A DNA stretch of 6,804 bases from an uncultured Xanthobacteraceae bacterium (GTDB lineage Bacteria > Pseudomonadota > Alphaproteobacteria > Rhizobiales > Xanthobacteraceae). The stretch lies in the NCBI GenBank assembly GCA_955652195.1, contig CATPBC010000458.1, positions 1 to 6,804 on the forward strand. The letters are read 5' to 3'. The position numbers were made by a program, and so were the translations under genes. The notes beneath the pieces were generated by a model. That model was not told the DNA's origin, searched no databases, and saw only the letters and a program-made list of their open reading frames with translations. This document shows positions 6,018 through 6,804 of the stretch, in pieces; the first letter of the stretch is position 1, and every line of letters begins with the position of its first letter.

Positions 6018-6804
6018 TTGGCCACGACAATCGCGCGCCACGACCAAGCACCGTACCGTGTACGGCGCTGCCAGCGCCGTGCACGCAGTGATATTTTTGC
6101 GTTCGGCATTGCTATTGCCGTCGCTGTGACCGCAACAGCCGCTCCGGCGGCGGCGAGTTACAGATTCGGATATTGGGGCCCGCATGTTTGGGCCCCGCAT
6201 AAGCGAGTCGCGCATAGTCCGAAAACCGCCGAACGTGCCGGCAAAGAACCCGTCGTCGACGTTCCGAAAGGCCCGCTGCAGATTTTCATCTCGATCAATC
6301 AGCAAAAGCTCCATTTATACGGCGGCGGCGTGCACGTCGCGGACACCTCCATTGCGACCGGGGTGCCCAGCCATCCGACGCCGCTCGGCGTTTTCAGCGT
6401 CATCCAAAAACAGCTCTTTCATCGCTCGAACATCTACAGCAATGCGCCGATGCCCTACATGCAACGCGTCACTTGGTCCGGTGTCGCCATGCATGAAGGT
6501 CAAAACATCGGCCATCCGGCGTCGCACGGCTGTATCCGCATGCCGCACGATTTCGCCGTCCGGCTGTATCGCTTCACCAAGCTCGGCACGCGCGTCATCA
6601 TTGCCCGCTCGGAACTCAAGCCGGTGGAATTCGCCGACCCGCATTTGTTCGTGCACAAGGAAAAGCCGCCTGAAATCGCGGCGGCGCCGCCGAATAGCGT
6701 CGAGACCGCCGCCGCTAAGCCGGCCGAGCTTGCCGTGCGTGCGGACACGCCTGCGCTCTTGCAGCCGGTACAGTCAGACGTTCTGGCGCCGCAGGCGGCC
6801 GCCC
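6018..6804 (+). CDS. Second exported L,D-transpeptidase, canonical YkuD motif (LDT2); partial at the right edge
   Basis: The frame is open to the window edge (262 codons seen), so the C-terminus is missing. A basic stretch RVRRCQRRAR (14-23) precedes a hydrophobic core IFAFGIAIAVAVTATAAPAAA (26-46), which together form a signal peptide. A short linker with a repeated W-x-P-H motif (53-61) follows. The YkuD domain (about 85-197) starts at PLQIFISINQQKLHLY and holds the active site: His159 (HEGQN) and Ser169-His170-Gly171-Cys172-Ile-Arg174, Cys172 being the nucleophile. From about 200 on the protein becomes Pro/Ala/Glu-rich. Like LDT1 it should act on peptidoglycan stem peptides in the periplasm, but the motif is the classical SHGC form. 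The start is uncertain: the frame opens at 5970 after a TAG and has no ATG before the catalytic domain. TTG at 6018 has GGGGA 5 bases upstream and is preferred; TTG at 5973 is the alternative. Confidence 0.87.
   Translation, partial: MATTIARHDQAPYRVRRCQRRARSDIFAFGIAIAVAVTATAAPAAASYRFGYWGPHVWAPHKRVAHSPKTAERAGKEPVVDVPKGPLQIFISINQQKLHLYGGGVHVADTSIATGVPSHPTPLGVFSVIQKQLFHRSNIYSNAPMPYMQRVTWSGVAMHEGQNIGHPASHGCIRMPHDFAVRLYRFTKLGTRVIIARSELKPVEFADPHLFVHKEKPPEIAAAPPNSVETAAAKPAELAVRADTPALLQPVQSDVLAPQAAA
6057..6085 (+). promoter_or_regulatory. Strong GC hairpin in the 5' part of LDT2
   Basis: CGTGTACGGCGCT (6057-6069) pairs with AGCGCCGTGCACG (6073-6085): 13 pairs including one G-T wobble, with a 3-base loop GCC. 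A TTTTT run (6094-6098) starts 8 bases later. It resembles an intrinsic terminator with a displaced T-run, but with the chosen start it lies in codons 14-23 of LDT2 and encodes the arginine-rich n-region. It might therefore be only a result of arginine codons, or might reduce read-through into the gene. Confidence 0.35.

Noticed and set aside
5804..6091. Possible 95-codon gene between the monooxygenase and LDT2
   Set aside because: It has no visible ribosome-binding site, no hydrophobic or domain pattern, and overlaps the LDT2 signal-peptide region in another frame.
1..6804. CRISPR array, insertion sequence, toxin-antitoxin pair or prophage remnant
   Set aside because: I looked for spaced direct repeats, terminal inverted repeats with a transposase, small paired genes and phage proteins and saw none.

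Overview
The window reads as chromosomal DNA of a high-GC alphaproteobacterium. The order Hyphomicrobiales (Rhizobiales) is the most likely home: exported L,D-transpeptidases with proline/alanine-rich extensions, GC-rich third codon positions and frequent GTG/TTG starts all fit, and the proteins resemble those I know from Bradyrhizobium and its relatives. That placement is inference; no rRNA or marker gene is present. I see no mobile element, CRISPR array, tRNA or rRNA.

Left part, minus strand (1-2406). Three genes read leftward. First is a small secreted protein of unknown function (2406-1966). Next is a PEP-mutase/isocitrate-lyase superfamily enzyme, best read as a PA4872-type oxaloacetate decarboxylase (1793-918). 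Last is a trypsin-fold (HtrA/S1C-like) protein with a PDZ-like start, which runs off the left edge (782-1). All three positions of its protease catalytic triad are substituted, so it is probably a pseudoprotease.

Right part, plus strand (2618-6804). A divergent intergenic region of 211 bp leads to an exported L,D-transpeptidase (LDT1, 2618-3583). A single-pass, low-complexity Ala/Pro/Lys-rich envelope protein of unknown function follows (3801-4697), then a luciferase-like flavin monooxygenase of the YhbW/MsnO8 group (4776-5783). A second, different L,D-transpeptidase (LDT2, 6018 to beyond the right edge) ends the window.

How the genes fit together. The two L,D-transpeptidases would make or edit 3-3 cross-links, or attach proteins to peptidoglycan in the periplasm, and the membrane-anchored protein between them is probably also an envelope component. 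The decarboxylase and the flavin monooxygenase are cytoplasmic enzymes with no obvious link to the cell wall, so I do not see one coherent operon. The intergenic gaps hold several clean inverted repeats (5830-5866, 3683-3710, 6057-6085, 1842-1855, 1923-1938) that are plausible operators or weak terminators.

I found no convincing previously undescribed multi-gene system. The observations most worth a second look are the triad-less protease-like protein, the GCATT-free but GCAATT-rich palindromic region before LDT2, and the unusual 5' end of LDT2.
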